This document shows, piece by piece, positions 39,446 through 50,358 of a DNA stretch of 64,000 bases. The notes beneath the pieces are model-generated. The model ran no database searches. It was not told the origin of the DNA and saw only the letters and a list, made by a program, of their open reading frames with translations. The stretch is from Salminus brasiliensis (Eukaryota > Chordata > Actinopteri > Characiformes > Bryconidae), in assembly GCF_030463535.1 (NCBI RefSeq), contig NC_132895.1:53501-117500 (forward strand). Direction: 5' to 3'. The position numbers were made by a program, and so were the translations under genes. Every line of letters starts with the position of its first letter. The stretch's first letter is position 1.

Positions 39446-39565
39446 GAGCCAGACAGGAGGTCTTACCATCTGAGCTGCAGCTGGGAGTGAGGGGTCTCTG
39501 AGTGTGTGAAGAAGAAGAACTCTCCTCCACCCAGAACAAGCGGAGATCATTAACCAGCCCTTCAT
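35204..39565 (-). CDS. pcbd2: pterin-4-alpha-carbinolamine dehydratase 2 (DCoH2)
   Basis: Recycles 4a-hydroxy-tetrahydrobiopterin to quinonoid dihydrobiopterin and, in the family, also binds HNF1 as a dimerisation cofactor. Minus-strand exons: 39565-39467, 39002-38871, 35919-35839, 35299-35204. All are phase 0 with GT-AG borders, giving 135 residues (human PCBD2 about 130). Residues 1-33 (MKGWLM...SLPAAAQM) are Arg-bearing and hydrophobic, possibly a mitochondrial-type leader as in PCBD2. The dehydratase fold starts at [11 protein letters not shown]. The catalytic motif [12 protein letters not shown] gives His94 and His95, and the third histidine is His112 in [12 protein letters not shown]. 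The DVRLAKFID tail matches PCBD2 better than PCBD1. Intron 2 is 3 kb and holds two LINE fragments. Both splice sites of exon 2 and the exon 1 donor lie against CA/TG microsatellites. The gene is tail-to-tail with csf1r and downstream of txndc15 on the same strand. Confidence 0.93.
35565..35760. mobile_element. MITE-like dispersed repeat in pcbd2 intron 3
   Basis: Starts CACTTTATGGACAAAAGTAT TGGGACACC, a common fish non-autonomous repeat end, and continues with AATCAAGGGTATTAAAAGAG. Related in its first bases to 4590-4612. No ORF. Confidence 0.5.
36840..37805 (-). mobile_element. broken LINE reverse-transcriptase fragment in pcbd2 intron 2
   Basis: Four minus-strand ORF pieces in different frames join in order: [38 protein letters not shown] and [13 protein letters not shown] (about 37800-37440), [13 protein letters not shown] (about 37430-37400), [20 protein letters not shown] (37279-37073) and [20 protein letters not shown] (37127-36897). 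This is the start of a non-LTR reverse transcriptase of Rex1-like wording. At least two frameshifts and loss of the catalytic part make it a pseudogene. It sits at the edge of an L2-like LINE fragment (37806-38735), apparently inserted in it. Confidence 0.75.
37806..38735 (-). mobile_element. deleted L2-like LINE copy in pcbd2 intron 2
   Basis: Matches the LINE at 50359-52860 in the same orientation: the 3' UTR words GACTCCGGCAGGTCTGACTA (about 37968-37987), the C-terminal ORF region, and a 76-codon ORF (38713-38483) with [20 protein letters not shown] and [20 protein letters not shown]. Compared with the fuller copy it lacks most of the ORF and is interrupted. Confidence 0.8.
38836..38864. 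repeat. (TG)n at the pcbd2 exon 2 donor
   Basis: Fourteen TG units on the plus strand, separated from the exon 2 donor (38870-38865) by nothing; on the transcript this is GU UUAA then a CA run. Confidence 0.9.
39003..39062. repeat. (CA)n at the pcbd2 exon 2 acceptor
   Basis: On the transcript strand this is a run of about 28 TG units ending directly in TAG, so the microsatellite is the 3' splice-site tract of exon 2. Confidence 0.9.
39403..39444. repeat. (TG)n(CG)n tract just after pcbd2 exon 1
   Basis: Dinucleotide tract ending GCGCGCGC, 23 bp downstream (transcript sense) of the exon 1 donor. Confidence 0.85.
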
Positions 39566-39623
39566 CACTGCTCCACCTCCAGGACCTCGAGCTGCCCCTC
39601 CACTGCCTGACCAAAAACACCTG

Positions 39624-40790
39624 CAGGAGTGTGTGTGAGGGAGGAGGAGTGTGTGTGTGAGGGAGGAGTGTGTGTGTGAGGGAGGAGGAGTGTGTGTGTG
39701 AGGGAGGGTGTGTGTGAGGGAGGAGTGTGTGAGTGAGGGAGGAGGAGTGTGTGTGAGGGAGGAGTGTGTGTGTGAGGGAGGAGGAGTGTGTGTGAGGGAG
39801 GAGGAGTGTGTGTGAGGGAGGGAGGGTGTGTGTGTGAGGGAGGAGTGTGTGAGTGAGGGAGGAGGAGTGTGTGTGAGGGAGTGTGTGTGTGAGGGAGGAG
39901 GAGTGTGTGTGAGGGAGGGTGTGTGTGAGGGAGGAGGAGGAGTGTGTGAGTGAGGGAGGAGGAGTGTGTGTGAGGGAGGAGTGTGTGAGTGAGGGAGGAG
40001 GAGGAGTGTGTGAGTGAGGGAGGAGGAGTGTGTGTGAGGGAGGGTGTGTGTGAGGGAGGAGTGTGTGTGTGAGGGAGGAGGAGTGTGTGTGAGGGAGGGT
40101 GTGTGTGAGGGAGGAGTGTGTGTGTGAGGGAGGAGGAGTGTGTGTGAGGGAGGAGTGTGTGAGTGAGGGAGGAGGAGTGTGTGTGTGAGGGAGGAGGAGT
40201 GTGTGTGTGTGAGGGAGGAGTGTGTGTGTGAGGGAGGAGGAGTGTGTGTGAGGGAGGGTGTGTGTGAGGGAGGAGGAGCGTGTGTGAGGGAGGAGGAGTG
40301 TGTGTGAGGGAGGAGGGGTGTGTGTGAGGGAGGAGGAGTGTGTGTGTGTGAGGGAGGAGTGTGTGTGTGAGGGAGGAGGAATGTGTGTGTGAGGGAGGAG
40401 GAGTGTGTGTGAGGGAGGAGGAGTGTGTGTGAGGGAGGAGGGGTGTGTGTGAGGGAGGAGGAGTGTGTGTGTGTGAGGGAGGAGTGTGTGTGTGAGGGAG
40501 GAGGAGTGTGTGTGAGGGAGGAGGGGTGTGTGTGAGGGAGGAGGAGTGTGTGTGTGTGAGGGAGGAGTGTGTGTGTGAGGGAGGAGGAGTGTGTGTGAGG
40601 GAGGGTGTGTGTGAGGGAGGAGGAGCGTGTGTGAGGGAGGAGGAGTGTGTGTGAGGGAGGAGGGGTGTGTGTGAGGGAGGAGGAGTGTGTGTGTGTGAGG
40701 GAGGAGTGTGTGTGTGAGGGAGGAGGAATGTGTGTGTGAGGGAGGAGGAGTGTGTGTGAGGGAGGAGGAGTGTGTGTGAGGGAGGGGGGT
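39624..40790. repeat. 1.2-kb GGGAGGAGGAGTGTGTGTGA minisatellite upstream of pcbd2
   Basis: Irregular units of GAGGGAGGAGGAGTGTGTGTGT, 18-24 bp, starting 60 bp upstream of the pcbd2 start codon, so it lies in or across the pcbd2 promoter/5' UTR. The plus strand is almost only G, A and T with dense GGG/GG runs that could form G-quadruplex or triplex structures. Larger blocks are duplicated (for example around 40200-40400 and 40540-40740). Confidence 0.92.
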
Positions 40791-41381
40791 GTTTTATATG
40801 GGGGTAAAGGGAGGTAGTTCTCTGGTCTTCAGTCTCAGCTGCTGAAGGTTTGATCAGTTAAACCCAGTCTTCACTCCGCTGCTCAGATTCTCCTCACTGT
40901 GATTTGATCTGCTTATAGAAACTAATTCACTCAGTTTATTAATAATATTTACTAATAAATCTATCAATAAACAGAAGTGTGGTTCTTTATTCAAAACACT
41001 GAAAGTAAAATGCAGCTCATGGCCTCGGTTTCTCTGGACAGACGGCGTTTATTTGAAATGACAAAATATAAATGAAACTGACTTTGATCGTCCACCCAGG
41101 CAGGAAAAAACAAACAAACAAACAAATTTACATAAATGTTCTTATGTTTGAAATGTTCCATTACAGCAGGAAGTCAGGACAGTGTTTAATTGTTTGTTTT
41201 CTTGTTTATTTCTCAACACTAGTAATAATAAACATGAACAGCAACAACAGACAATAATCAATAATCAATCGAGTCTATTAAATACATTTTACCAAAGCAA
41301 AAACAGACGTTCATGAATTTAGACAAACTGAAGGTTGAAACATGATGATCTCACAGCTTCAGATTTCAACATAAAATATGT

Positions 41382-41420
<39 letters not shown>

Positions 41421-41509
41421 TAAGAGTGGTTGCACTTCTGTGGATTTCCTCCTTCTGTACAGTGTTCAAGTCTCTCATTCTCTGACAGTATGAAGACAGA
41501 GCCTGCATA

Positions 41510-41568
<59 letters not shown>

Positions 41569-41592
41569 TGTATGGAGTGTGTGTGTGGTGCG
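40791..41592. other. region between pcbd2 repeat and txndc15 stop
   Basis: Holds the txndc15 3' UTR. TTTATT at 41048-41053 is a minus-strand AATAAA candidate. CA microsatellites lie at 41384-41419 and 41516-41565. No other gene seen. Confidence 0.55.
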
Positions 41593-41810
41593 TTAGTCCT
41601 GGTGTTCATGCTCTTGTCCGGGGATCAGTAGGCGGATGCTGTCGGTGCGCAGGATGGCGTAAAGCGAGAACCCCAAAATAAACAGAACCGAAAACACAAA
41701 CAGCCAATCTACACTCCTCACTGGAACACTGGGTAACGGCCCGGCCCGGTCCTCCTCTCCCACAGCCTGGCCCAGAACCGCCTCAAAACCTGTCACACAA
41801 ACAAATACAA

Positions 41811-41856
<46 letters not shown>

Positions 41857-44800
41857 CATCAGTCATTCAACAACCATCATCTAATACATAAAAGTCTTCT
41901 TCCATTCAACCCCACAACACTCATAGCTACACACACACACACACACACACACACACCTGAGAGCTCACCTGTCTGATTGGTGATGAAGGAGGTCAAGGTT
42001 TCCAGGGTCCGGTCAGTGTGGTTAAAGCGGGCCATCGGTTTGGCTCCTTGAAAAAGCAGAATGTTGGGAACGGCAACCGTCCCGAACCGAGTGGATAAAC
42101 TACACAGGACAAAACAAAACAGCATAAACAACAACAACAACCAAAAACATAAACAACAACAAACAACATTTAAGAACAGAAACATGAGGAGGTCATCCTT
42201 CATTAGTCCCACAGTGGCTTTACAGCAGCAAAGGGAGAGCAAGACTCTCAGTTACAGAACGTAGATCAATTATTTATGGTGTGACTATAAATCTATAAAC
42301 ACAGTAGAAGTCTACCACACACTGCCACGGTCACTCCTGCAACTCCACAACGGCTGAGTTTAATTCAATTCCAACAAATACAGTTTAGTGGGGCTGTGTC
42401 CCAAACCCCACAGTGTTTCACTACCAGCCAGTGAGTGAAGGTGTGCGAGTTGGGCCGCAGCCACAGTGAGGTGAACATTCTGATCATCTTTTCCTCCTAA
42501 TTCTGGTTTGATTGCAAATACGGGAGTTTGACACAAAACAAACCAGGACTAAAATCTAACAGTGTATCGTGTGGTTGTTTGGTCCAGACCAACGGAACTG
42601 AACTACAAGTATAAACATACCCTAACTGTCCATCTATCAGTGATGCTTACTGGTCACTCACTACTCTTATCACTGTTCCACTGTCCATTTTCTCACATTT
42701 TAAGAACTACAGTAAACTGGTGACAGTGTAAGTCTAGTGTTTGTTAGCAGGGTTAGCCTAGCATCTCTTGTAGTAAACTAAAGAAGCTCACATCAGATAC
42801 AGAACAGGTCTCAGTTGATCGACTGAATCTGGGATCAGAAATCAATCATGATACTGTGATTTTAACCTGCACAGTTAGAATCATTTTACCTGATTACTAA
42901 TATATTATTCATTAATACAGACACAAAACTCAGACCCAGAAAGTAAAAATCCACCCCTGGAGTTCTGATTGCCCAAGCAGTCAGAATAGGGTTAGACAGA
43001 ATAGTAAAAGAATAGAACTAAAATTTCTAATCTCTAGGAATTTAATTATTATAATATATAATAATACTAACATTAAATATAATTCTCTGTTTTCAGAAGA
43101 AGAAAATCCTTGAAAAGGTGTTTTTTTGGATATCTCACTACTGTTTAAATGACAGTAATGACAGACTGTGTATTTTAATCATTATTAATCTCTGGATTTC
43201 TGAAAAAAAAGCTCAAAACAAATCAATCTGATTAACCTGATCAATCTGAACTGAGGTCAAATCTGAGCGCTGATTGTCTGGACGGCTGTGAAGTCGATTT
43301 CCCAGATTTCCCATCCTGTAATTACCTGCTGTGCTGTGAAGCATCCAGAGCAAGGAAGTGCATGCTGGGAAATACCCGGGGCAGGGCGTTAAAGTGTGGG
43401 GCAAGGTTAGCGGAGAACTGACACCACGTAGTGTAGAATAGAACCAGCGTGCACTCGGTACTGTTAGCATTCAGGAACTCCATCAGATCCTACAGGAAAC
43501 ACAAAACAAATCAGTCAAACACACCATCGTCCTAAAGAGTTCTAGATCATATGGTTCTAGGAACACTTTCACACAACCTTAGATGCTGTTTCTGTATCTC
43601 TCAGCTTGTCAACAAATGCATGTGTACAGCTGTTCAGTATTTACTGCAGTAAATAGAACCCCCCAACTGTAGGGGGAGCCCAGGAGCAAAAACACCTGCT
43701 GCTTAAATAAAAGGTAACTAAATAAGGCGCCACAATGAAAGTAATCCCCAACAGCAGCACAGATCTGCCAAAATCATAATAAACTGAATTAATAAAGTTT
43801 GCTGATACATGTTTACACTAAAATCTGAGCGCAGCATCACTCCACCTGTCCATCAAAACTACAACACGGACCTGCTGCGGTGAGTTCTGAGCGTTCACAC
43901 TGAAGTTATAAAGAGTTTCATTCCAGACTGATTTTTAAATGAGGCACAAGACAGATCAGCCTATCAGAACAGAGCTCATTTACATAAAGTGATCTTCAAG
44001 GCACTGTTTAATGTTGAATATGAACTCTGTAAAGTTGATCTGTTTTGATTTGTTTTGAAAAACAATAAAACAATACTCTACTAATAACCAGAGTAACTCA
44101 GTACTTTTAAACCCAGATCGGTGGTTCTGAGTAAACAACTGGACTTAAAGAAAGAACGTGATTGGTCCACAGCAAGCAGGGCAGGTATGGAAGCTGGTCA
44201 GTATCGCACCTGAGAGGCGTTCAGGACATGCACGGTGAAGCTCTCCAGTCCAGTGATGCTCCGCTTATCACAGCTAACCTTGTAGGTCTTGGCCATTTCT
44301 GTGGAGTTCTGCTCATCCACCAAAGCGCTGACCCCTGCCCCAGCGGTGGTCTCCACTGGCTGCTCATCAGCAGACCCCTCTGCCTTACAGCCCCCCCCCT
44401 CACACGCCTCAGAGACACCAAAAAGAGAGTCTTTCAGGCTTTTAGGGATCAGAGCTTCGATCCCAGCAGCATCTGCAGAAAGCTCAGCCCCTAGAACAGC
44501 GTCCGCCATCTCTGCGGTCTTAAACTGCCTCCTGGTCTGAAGCTCTGGGGTCTCTGATACGAACTGAGGGGCCTGACCATCACTGCCCACCTCCAGTGTT
44601 TGAGGAGAGCAGAATTCAGGGGGTTCACCTCCATCTGCAGGCAGAATAGAGAGAGAGGGAGAGAGAGAGAGAGAGAGGGAGAGAGACAGAGAGGGGTAGA
44701 GAGAGGGAGAGAGAGAGAGAGGGGTAGAGAGAGGGAGAGAGAGAGAGAGAGAGACAGAGAGGGGTAGAGAGAGAGAGAGAGGGGGGGGTAGAGAGAGGGA

Positions 44801-46026
44801 GAGAGAGAGAGAGGGATAGAGAGAGGGAGAGAGAGAGAGAGAGGGGGGGGTAGAGAGAGGGAGAGAGAGAGAGAGGGATAGAGAGAGGGAGAGAGAGAGA
44901 GAGAGGGAGAGAGACAGAGAGGGGTAGGGAGAGAGAGAGAGAGAGAGGGAGAGAGACAGAGAGGGGTAGGGAGAGAGAGAGGGGTAGAGAGAGGGGTAGA
45001 GAGGGGTAGAGAGAGGGGTAGAGAGAGGGGTAGAGAGGGGTAGAGAGAGAGAGAGAGGGAGAGAGACAGAGAGGGGTAGGGAGAGAGAGAGGGGTAGAGA
45101 GAGGGGTAGAGAGAGAGAGAGAGGGGTAGAGAGAGGGGTAGAGAGAGGTAGAGAGAGGGGTAGAGAGGGGTAGAGAGGGAGAGAGAGGGAGAGAGACAGA
45201 GAGGGGTAGGGAGAGAGAGAGAGAGAGAGGGAGAGAGACAGAGAGGGGTAGGGAGAGAGAGAGGGGTAGAGAGAGGGGAGGGGGTAGAGAGAGAGAGAGG
45301 GGTAGAGAGAGGGGTAGAGAGGGGTAGAGAGAGGGGTAGAGAGGGGTAGAGAGAGAGAGAGAGGGAGAGAGACAGAGAGGGGTAGGGAGAGAGAGAGGGG
45401 TAGAGAGAGGGGTAGAGAGAGAGAGAGAGGGGTAGAGAGAGGGGTAGAGAGGGGTAGAGAGAGGGGTAGAGAGGGGTAGAGAGGGGTAGAGAGAGAGGGA
45501 GAGAGAGAGAGAGGGGTAGAGAGGGGTAGAGAGAGAGGGAGAGAGAGAGAGAGGGGTAGAGAGGGGTAGAGAGGGGTAGAGAGAGGGGTAGAGAGGGGTA
45601 GAGAGAGAGAGAGAGGGGTAGAGAGGGGTAGAGAGAGGGGTAGAGAGGGGTAGAGAGAGAGAGAGAGGGGTAGAGAGAGGGGTAGAGAGAGGGGTAGAGA
45701 GAGGGGTAGAGAGGGGTAGAGAGAGAGAGAGAGAGAGGGGTAGAGAGAGGGGTAGAGAGAGGGGTAGAGAGGGGGGGGGGGGTCGTTACATTCTAACGGC
45801 TTTAGCGGCTGAAGGTTCTCGGGGGAACCTCAAACAGGTCTGCAGTTTAACCGCTGCGCTATTTCAGGAGGAAGGCGGTCCAGGCAGCTTCCTCTCCGTG
45901 GGTTTCAGGGACGTTCTTCTAAAACTGATGGATATTATTCCTGCACCTGCAGCTCTTACCTGGAACCGAGTCTAGAGCCCAGCTTCCGCAGCAGATCAGC
46001 ACTGTAAACACAAGAGTCAGAGACAT
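41593..46026 (-). CDS. txndc15: thioredoxin domain-containing protein 15
   Basis: ER/ciliary membrane protein with a lumenal thioredoxin fold. In mammals it is needed for ciliary transition-zone function and is linked to Meckel syndrome. Minus-strand exons: 46026-45960, 44634-44210, 43489-43326, 42099-41969, 41789-41593. Phases join, giving 327 residues (human 360). Signal peptide [17 protein letters not shown] at 1-17. Residues 23-150 are an acidic, poorly conserved region ending [17 protein letters not shown]. The thioredoxin domain runs about 165-262, with active-site-like WCQFS (Cys187, Ser190; a CxxS as in the human WCRFS) and [16 protein letters not shown] carrying the cis-Pro. The membrane helix is about 291-309, followed by a cytosolic tail ending PGQEHEHQD. 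Intron 1 has a 1.1-kb GA/CT array directly before exon 2. The order txndc15 then pcbd2 on one strand is the same as in human 5q31. Confidence 0.95.
41811..41853. repeat. (CA)n near the txndc15 exon 5 acceptor
   Basis: About 21 CA units; on the transcript a TG run about 22 bp before the acceptor of exon 5. Confidence 0.9.
41931..41957. repeat. (CA)n near the txndc15 exon 4 donor
   Basis: About 13 CA units, 12 bp downstream of the exon 4 donor in transcript sense. Confidence 0.9.
44640..45782. repeat. 1.1-kb GAGA/GGGGTA purine array in txndc15 intron 1
   Basis: Almost pure purine on the plus strand: (GAGAGAGAGG)n and GGGGTAGAGA units, with CAGAGAGGGGTAG variants, ending in a G13 run (45770-45782). 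On the transcript strand this is over a kilobase of CU-rich polypyrimidine that ends 6 bp before the exon 2 acceptor. A long mirror-repeat purine tract of this kind can form H-DNA. Confidence 0.93.
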
Positions 46027-46510
46027 GCTCGCATCCTCCGCACACTCACAGCCCAGCCCGCATCTCCGCGCTGTAGATTATTATTATTATTATTATTAAA
46101 GTTTATAAATGAACCGAATCGTGTTTCTGAATCTGAAACAGCTGATAATGAAGCACGAGCAGTACTACATCCGGGTTATTCACTCCCTCGCATCCCTACA
46201 TCTCGCGAGAGTTGATGATGAAGATAAATTAAATAAAAGTAAACAAAAACATTCCAGAAATGTTTCTTATATAATGTAGATATATATATATATATATATA
46301 TATAATAAACACCACGAGGTCCTTAGTAAAAAATCAATAAAATAACACTAGTCGAGCAAGTAGAAATTAAATAATAACAATACAAAATCAAACCTTTTTG
46401 ACACGCAAGAAAATAAACTAGCACATAAAACATAAAGGCTTACTGGGCCAATAAAACCCTCCCGGGCTAAAAGTAAATACCAGTAAAAACAAAAACAAAA
46501 ATACCAGCTT
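46027..46510 (-). promoter_or_regulatory. txndc15 promoter with TCTCGCGAGA element
   Basis: TCTCGCGAGA, a full palindrome, lies at 46201-46210, 175 bp upstream of the txndc15 start codon, in a short CpG-containing stretch. This motif is the known BANP binding element of CpG-rich housekeeping promoters. An (AT)n tract follows at 46281-46304. No TATA box is placed convincingly. Confidence 0.6.
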
Positions 46511-46579
46511 AAACGAACAAACAACAACAACAACAACAATAATAATAATAATAACAATAATAATAATAATAATAATAAC

Positions 46580-46620
<41 letters not shown>
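46511..46620. repeat. (AAT)n/(AAC)n microsatellite
   Basis: Trinucleotide tract upstream of txndc15, mostly AAT with AAC interruptions. Confidence 0.92.
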
Positions 46621-46860
46621 AGTGTAGAGTGGTATTGTAATTAGATAAGAGAACCTTCCGCCCCAGAACGTCACCGGTGCCGCTCCGATCACCCACCCGG
46701 ACTGTGTTTCCAGCGCACCGTCTGTGTGTTCTGCTACTGAAGGGTTCGGGTGTGTTTACAGGTGTCAGAAGGGGGCGCTGCAGACCCGCGAGTTCCGACC
46801 CGGCTCGAGCTGTTCCGCTCTGCCTGGAGGGACTTGATCTAATAATATAATAATAATCAT

Positions 46861-49800
46861 AATAGTGTAGAATGGTGTAGCCTGGTGTAGACTGATGTAG
46901 CCTGGTGTAGAATGGTGTAGCCTGGTGTAGAATGGTGTAGCCTGGTGTAGACTGATGTAGAATGGTGTAGACTGATGTAGAATTGTGTAGCCTGGTGTAG
47001 ACTGGTGTAGAATGGTGTAGCTTGATGTAGACTGGTGTAGAATGGTGTAGCCTGGTGTAGACTGGTGTAGCCTGATGTACAATGGTGTAGCCTGATGTAG
47101 AATGGTGTAGCCTGGTGTAGACTGATGTAGAATGGTGTAGCCTGATGTAGACTGGTGTAGACTGATGTAGAATGGTGTAGCCTGGTGTAGACTGGTGTAG
47201 CCTGATGTAGAATGGTGTAGCCTGGTGTAGCCTGATGTAGAATGGTGTAGCCTGGTGTAGACTGATGTAGCCTGGTGTAGAATGGTGTAGCCTGGTGTAG
47301 AATGGTGTAGCCTGGTGTAGCCTGATGTAGAATGGTGTAGCCTGGTGTAGAATGGTGTAGCCTGGTGTAGCCTGATGTAGAATGGTGTAGCCTGGTGTAG
47401 ACTGATGTAGAATGGTGTAGACTGATGTAGAATTGTGTAGCCTGGTGTAGACTGGTGTAGAATGGTGTAGCTTGATGTAGACTGGTGTAGAATGGTGTAG
47501 CCTGGTGTAGACTGGTGTAGCCTGATGTACAATGGTGTAGCCTGATGTAGAATGGTGTAGCCTGGTGTAGACTGATGTAGAATGGTGTAGCCTGATGTAG
47601 ACTGGTGTAGACTGATGTAGAATGGTGTAGCCTGGTGTAGACTGGTGTAGCCTGATGTAGAATGGTGTAGCCTGGTGTAGCCTGATGTAGAATGGTGTAG
47701 CCTGATGTAGAATGGTGTAGCCTGGTGTAGACTGATGTAGAATGGTGTAGCCTGATGTAGAATGGTGTAGCCTGGTGTAGACTAATGTAGAATGGTGTAG
47801 CCTGGTGTAGACTGGTGTAGACTGATGTAGAATGGTGTAGCCTGGTGTAGACTGGTGTAGCCTGATGTAGAATGGTGTAGCCTGGTGTAGCCTGATGTAG
47901 AATGGTGTAGCCTGATGTAGAATGGTGTAGCCTGGTGTAGACTGATGTAGAATGGTGTAGCCTGATGTAGAATGGTGTAGCCTGATGTAGAATGGTGTAG
48001 AATGGTGTAGCCTGGTGTAGACTGGTGTAGAATGGTGTAGCTTGGTGTAGCCTGGTGTAGACTGGTGTAGAATGGTGTAGACTGGTGTAGAATGGTGTAG
48101 CCTGGTGTAGACTGGTGTAGCCTGATGTAGAATGGTGTAGCCTGATGTATAATGGTGTAGCCTGGTGTAGACTGGTGTAGCCTGATGTAGAATGGTGTAG
48201 CCTGATGTAGAATGGTGTAGCCTGGTGTAGACTGATGTAGAATGGTGTAGCCTGATGTAGAATGGTGTAGCCTGGTGTAGACTGATGTAGAATGGTGTAG
48301 CCTGGTGTAGACTGATGTAGCCTGATGTAGCCTGATGTAGAATGGTGTAGCCTGATGTAGAATGGTGTAGCCTGGTGTAGACTGATGTAGAATGGTGTAG
48401 CCTGATGTAGACTGGTGTAGCCTGATGTAGAATGGTGTAGCCTGATGTAGAATGGTGTAGACTGGTGTAGCCTGATGTAGAATGGTGTAGCCTGGTGTAG
48501 ACTGATGTAGAATGGTGTAGCCTGATGTAGAATGGTGTAGCCTGGTGTAGACTGGTGTAGCCTGATGTAGAATGGTGTAGCCTGATGTAGAATGGTGTAG
48601 CCTGATGTAGAATGGTGTAGACTGGTGTAGCCTGATGTAGAATGGTGTAGCCTGATGTAGAATGGTGTAGAATGGTGTAGCCTGATGTAGAATGGTGTAG
48701 CCTGGTGTAGACTGATGTAGAATGGTGTAGCCTGATGTAGAATGGTGTAGACTGGTGTAGACTGATGTAGACTGATGTAGAATTGTGTAGACTGTTGTAG
48801 ACTGGTGTAGCCTGATGTAGAATGGTGTAGCCTGGTGTAGACTGATGTAGAATGGTGTAGACTGATGTAGAATTGTGTAGCCTGGTGTAGACTGGTGTAG
48901 AATGGTGTAGCTTGATGTAGACTGGTGTAGAATGGTGTAGCCTGGTGTAGAATGGTGTAGCCTGGTGTAGACTGGTGTAGCCTGATGTACAATGGTGTAG
49001 CCTGATGTAGAATGGTGTAGCCTGGTGTAGACTGATGTAGAATGGTGTAGCCTGGTGTAGACTGGTGTAGACTGATGTAGAATGGTGTAGCCTGGTGTAG
49101 ACTGGTGTAGCCTGATGTAGAATGGTGTAGCCTGGTGTAGCCTGATGTAGAATGGTGTAGCCTGATGTAGAATGGTGTAGCCTGGTGTAGACTGATGTAG
49201 AATGGTGTAGCCTGATGTAGAATGGTGTAGAATGGTGTAGCCTGGTGTAGACTGGTGTAGAATGGTGTAGCTTGGTGTAGCCTGGTGTAGACTGGTGTAG
49301 AATGGTGTAGCCTGGTGTAGACTGGTGTAGCCTGATGTAGAATGGTGTAGCCTGATGTATAATGGTGTAGCCTGGTGTAGACTGGTGTAGCCTGATGTAG
49401 AATGGTGTAGCCTGATGTAGAATGGTGTAGCCTGGTGTAGACTGATGTAGAATGGTGTAGCCTGGTGTAGAATGGTGTAGCCTGGTGTAGACTGATGTAG
49501 AATGGTGTAGCCTGGTGTAGCCTGATGTAGAATGGTGTAGCCTGGTGTAGACTGATGTAGAATGGTGTAGCCTGGTGTAGACTGATGTAGCCTGATGTAG
49601 CCTGATGTAGAATGGTGTAGCCTGATGTAGAATGGTGTAGCCTGGTGTAGACTGATGTAGAATGGTGTAGACTGGTGTAGCCTGATGTAGACTGGTGTAG
49701 CCTGATGTAGAATGGTGTAGCCTGATGTAGAATGGTGTAGACTGGTGTAGCCTGATGTAGAATGGTGTAGACTGGTGTAGCCTGATGTAGAATGGTGTAG

Positions 49801-50358
49801 CCTGGTGTAGACTGATGTAGAATGGTGTAGCCTGGTGTAGACTGATGTAGCCTGATGTAGCCTGATGTAGAATGGTGTAGCCTGATGTAGAATGGTGTAG
49901 CCTGGTGTAGACTGATGTAGAATGGTGTAGACTGGTGTAGCCTGATGTAGACTGGTGTAGCCTGATGTAGAATGGTGTAGCCTGATGTAGAATGGTGTAG
50001 ACTGGTGTAGCCTGATGTAGAATGGTGTAGCCTGGTGTAGACTGATGTAGAATGGTGTAGCCTGATGTAGAATGGTGTAGCCTGGTGTAGACTGGTGTAG
50101 CCTGATGTAGAATGGTGTAGCCTGATGTAGAATGGTGTAGAATGGTGTAGCCTGATGTAGAATGGTGTAGACTGGTGTAGCCTGATGTAGAATGGTGTAG
50201 CCTGATGTAGAATGGTGTAGAATGGTGTAGCCTGATGTAGAATGGTGTAGCCTGGTGTAGACTGATGTAGAATGGTGTAGCCTGATGTAGTATGGTGTAG
50301 ACTGGTGTAGACTGATGTAGACTGATGTAGACTGGTGTAGACTGATGTAGAATGGTGT
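46861..50358. repeat. 10-bp satellite, about 350 units without an indel
   Basis: Units are NNTGRTGTAG: AATGGTGTAG, CCTGGTGTAG, CCTGATGTAG, ACTGGTGTAG and ACTGATGTAG make nearly all of them. The 10-bp register is held from 46861 to the right end with no single insertion or deletion that I could find. Higher-order repeats exist: a block marked by CTTGATGTAG and CCTGATGTAC recurs at 47021-47080 and 47471-47530 (450 bp apart), and again near 48911-48990. The minus strand has no stop codon in most frames, creating overlapping ORFs of 255, 711 and 859 codons (HSTSVYTRLH-type repeats). The right end was split by a LINE, and the array resumes at 52861. Confidence 0.96.
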
